A stretch of DNA of 40,766 nucleotides from an uncultured Catenibacterium sp. (GTDB lineage Bacteria > Bacillota_I > Bacilli_A > Erysipelotrichales > Coprobacillaceae). Made by a program: the position numbers and the translations under genes. The notes under the pieces were generated by a model. It did no database searches and was not told the origin of the DNA. It saw only the letters and a program-made list of their open reading frames with translations. Shown here piece after piece: positions 38,968 through 40,766 of this stretch. Positions within the stretch are counted from its first letter, which is position 1, and the number at the start of each line of letters is the position of its first letter. Where the stretch lies: positions 1-40,766 of the forward strand of contig UQGS01000016.1 of NCBI GenBank assembly GCA_900540685.1. Reading direction: 5' to 3'.

Positions 38968-40644
38968 ATGTTAATGAAAGGATCGGACATTGTAGTAGAA
39001 AGCCTTCTTGAACAGGGCGTTGATACTATCTTTGGCTATCCAGGAGGTGCCATCCTAGAAGTCTATGATAGTTTATATAAGTATCAGGATAAGATTCATC
39101 ATGTCCTTACATCTCATGAACAGGGTGCGTCTCATGCAGCAGATGGTTATGCACGTGCAACAGGTAAAGTAGGTGTCTGTATGGCAACAAGTGGACCAGG
39201 TGCCACTAACCTTGTCACAGGTATTGCGACAGCCATGATGGATTCAATTCCTTTAGTTGCCTTAACTGCCAATGTAGGTGTCAATGCCTTAGGTAAAGAT
39301 GCTTTCCAGGAAATTGATATCAAGGGTGTCACTATCCCTATTACTAAACATAACTTTATTTGTAAATCACCAGAAGAACTCGCACCTACTATTCGTAAAG
39401 CATTCCAGATTGCGAAAGAAGGTCGTCCAGGTCCAGTATTAGTCGATATGACTAAGAATGCGACTGTAGGTTCTTGTGAATATACTAAAAAGGTGCCAGA
39501 TGTCATTGGTAGCCGTAATTATACATTCCCTACTTCTTCAATTAAGAAGGCTGTAGAAATGATTGAAGCATCAGAAAAGCCATTCGTATTTGTCGGTGGT
39601 GGATGTATTGCTTCTCAGGCTAGTGCACAATTAAAAGAATTTGTAGAAAAAATCGATGCACCAGTTACTGATACATTAATGGGTAAAGGGGCATATGACG
39701 GCACTAATCCACGTTATGCAGGAATGCTAGGAATGCATGGAACTAAAGCAAGTAATATCGGTGTATCTGAATGTGACTTGTTGATTGCGATTGGTGTACG
39801 TTTCAGTGACCGTATTACAGGTAATGTGGATACATTTGCGAAGAATGCGAAGATTATCCATATTGATGTGGATGATGCAGAAATCGATAAGAATGTACCT
39901 GTTGATTTAGGTATTGTCGGTGATGCAAAAGATGTCATTGAAGCTATTAATTTAACTTTAACACAACAGAATCATCCAGCATGGATGAAAGAAGTACGTA
40001 CATTAAAGGATCGTTATCCTTTAACTTATGATCAGTCTAGATTAACTGGTCCATATGTGATTGAACAGATTGATAACTTCACTGATTCTCAGGCTATTAT
40101 TACAACTGAAGTAGGTCAGAACCAGATGTGGGCCGCTCAGTATTATCACTATAGACGTCCTAGACAGTTCTTAAGTTCTGGTGGACTTGGTACTATGGGC
40201 TATGGATTAGGTGCTGCAATGGGAGCTAAATATGGCTGTCCTGACCAGTTAGTATTCAATATTGCAGGTGATGGATGTTTCCGTATGAACCTCAATGAAT
40301 TAGCCACTGCATCACGTTACAATATTCCAATTATTGAAGTCGTATTAAACAACCATGTACTTGGAATGGTAAGACAGTGGCAGACATTATTCTATGGTGA
40401 ACGCTATAGTGCCACAGTACTTCATGATAAAGTAGACTTCTGTAAGGTAGCAGAAGGATTAGGCTGTAAAGCCATCCGTGTCACTAAGAAAGAAGAAGTG
40501 ATGCCTGCTTTACAGGAAGCAGTAGATTATCATGGTCCAGTAGTGATTGAATGTATCATTGATGATGATGATAAAGTATTCCCAATGGTAGCCCCAGGAA
40601 GCTCTATTGCGGAAGTATTTGATGAAGCAGATATTAATAAGTAA
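38968..40644 (+). CDS. ilvB: Acetolactate synthase large (catalytic) subunit
   Basis: Condenses two pyruvates to acetolactate (or pyruvate with 2-ketobutyrate), with thiamine diphosphate, magnesium and FAD. The 558-residue protein has FGYPGGAILEVYDSLY, the catalytic-Glu segment LTSHEQGASHAADGYARATG, ATSGPGATNLVTG, the central FAD domain, and the thiamine motif starting AGDGCFRMNLNELATA and ending VVLNN. I chose ATG 38968, with AAAGGGGGAG just ahead; an open frame runs 19 codons further upstream into ilvD but has no binding site. Its small subunit ilvN is second in the operon. No terminator is visible in the remaining 122 bases. Confidence 0.96.
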   Translation: MLMKGSDIVVESLLEQGVDTIFGYPGGAILEVYDSLYKYQDKIHHVLTSHEQGASHAADGYARATGKVGVCMATSGPGATNLVTGIATAMMDSIPLVALTANVGVNALGKDAFQEIDIKGVTIPITKHNFICKSPEELAPTIRKAFQIAKEGRPGPVLVDMTKNATVGSCEYTKKVPDVIGSRNYTFPTSSIKKAVEMIEASEKPFVFVGGGCIASQASAQLKEFVEKIDAPVTDTLMGKGAYDGTNPRYAGMLGMHGTKASNIGVSECDLLIAIGVRFSDRITGNVDTFAKNAKIIHIDVDDAEIDKNVPVDLGIVGDAKDVIEAINLTLTQQNHPAWMKEVRTLKDRYPLTYDQSRLTGPYVIEQIDNFTDSQAIITTEVGQNQMWAAQYYHYRRPRQFLSSGGLGTMGYGLGAAMGAKYGCPDQLVFNIAGDGCFRMNLNELATASRYNIPIIEVVLNNHVLGMVRQWQTLFYGERYSATVLHDKVDFCKVAEGLGCKAIRVTKKEEVMPALQEAVDYHGPVVIECIIDDDDKVFPMVAPGSSIAEVFDEADINK

Positions 40645-40766
40645 TTAAAAAGGCTGTAACGAATAGACAATATGAAATGACGAGGAGGAAACAAAAAAAG
40701 TAACTCTCCTTAATTGTTCAATCGTGGATTTACCATTATACTTTGAGTAGAAACAAAAATTCATAG

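Noticed and set aside
39147..39506. Minus-strand frame of 119 codons inside ilvB
   Set aside because: It is a shadow of a strongly conserved gene, without a start signal.
40645..40766. Possible start of another T-box leader after ilvB (GACGAGGAG as in the asnB leader)
   Set aside because: Only nine bases match, no promoter or specifier loop can be placed, and the window ends before any further evidence. I see no gene or terminator here.

Overview
The window reads as chromosomal DNA of a low-G+C Gram-positive bacterium (Bacillota). AT-rich codons, strong AGGAGG-type ribosome binding sites, T-box leaders, comFA/comFC, and gene pairs such as secA-prfB, ftsE-ftsX and rapZ-whiA support this. A gut Erysipelotrichia-type organism (Coprobacillaceae or a relative) is my best guess. 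That is an inference from gene content and style, since no rRNA is present.

Layout. 1-134 is the right end of an IS200/IS605-type (TnpB/omega RNA) element whose body lies left of the window. 140-2239 is a minus-strand unit: promoter, Asn-type T-box leader, asnB, a 48-residue membrane protein and a terminator. 2350-3110 holds small elements: an orphan HicA-like gene and a probable type I toxin-antitoxin locus with a 38-residue holin-like toxin and a convergent antisense RNA. 3189-11352 carries competence, secretion, translation and division genes: comFA, comFC, secA, prfB, a YitT-family membrane protein, ftsE and ftsX. 11378-14814 holds an unknown gene, gpmI, a thioredoxin-like lipoprotein and a zinc-ribbon membrane protein. 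14904-18281 is a large repeat-bearing surface adhesin with a non-canonical sorting signal. 18382-21817 is an operon of a Cof-type phosphatase, hisC, a PpaX-like phosphatase and trxB.

21850-24358 is a complete IS200/IS605-family element: a ribbon-helix-helix gene, tnpA, tnpB broken by one in-frame amber codon, and an omega RNA/right end. Removing it restores a perfect extended -10 box in front of rapZ, so it appears to have landed inside the rapZ-whiA promoter. 24389-26448 is rapZ-whiA-XRE regulator, without the usual yvcK. 26531-28072 is a pair of small-membrane and zinc-ribbon/beta-propeller-like proteins. 28087-30516 is murF-ddl for the D-Ala-D-Ala branch of peptidoglycan synthesis.

30724-40644 is one long branched-chain amino acid operon: promoter, Leu-type T-box, leuA-ilvN-ilvC-leuC-leuD-leuB-ilvD-ilvB. 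It holds the whole valine and leucine carbon-skeleton pathway except the final transaminase; ilvA is absent. Both amino acid units (asnB and leu/ilv) are controlled by sensing uncharged tRNA through transcription attenuation.

The best leads for something new are the type I toxin-antitoxin locus, whose two RNAs have homologous leaders in inverted orientation; the IS element with an added RHH gene, an amber-interrupted TnpB and a split host promoter; the structurally unusual Asn T-box; and the switch-like double hairpin between ilvC and leuC.
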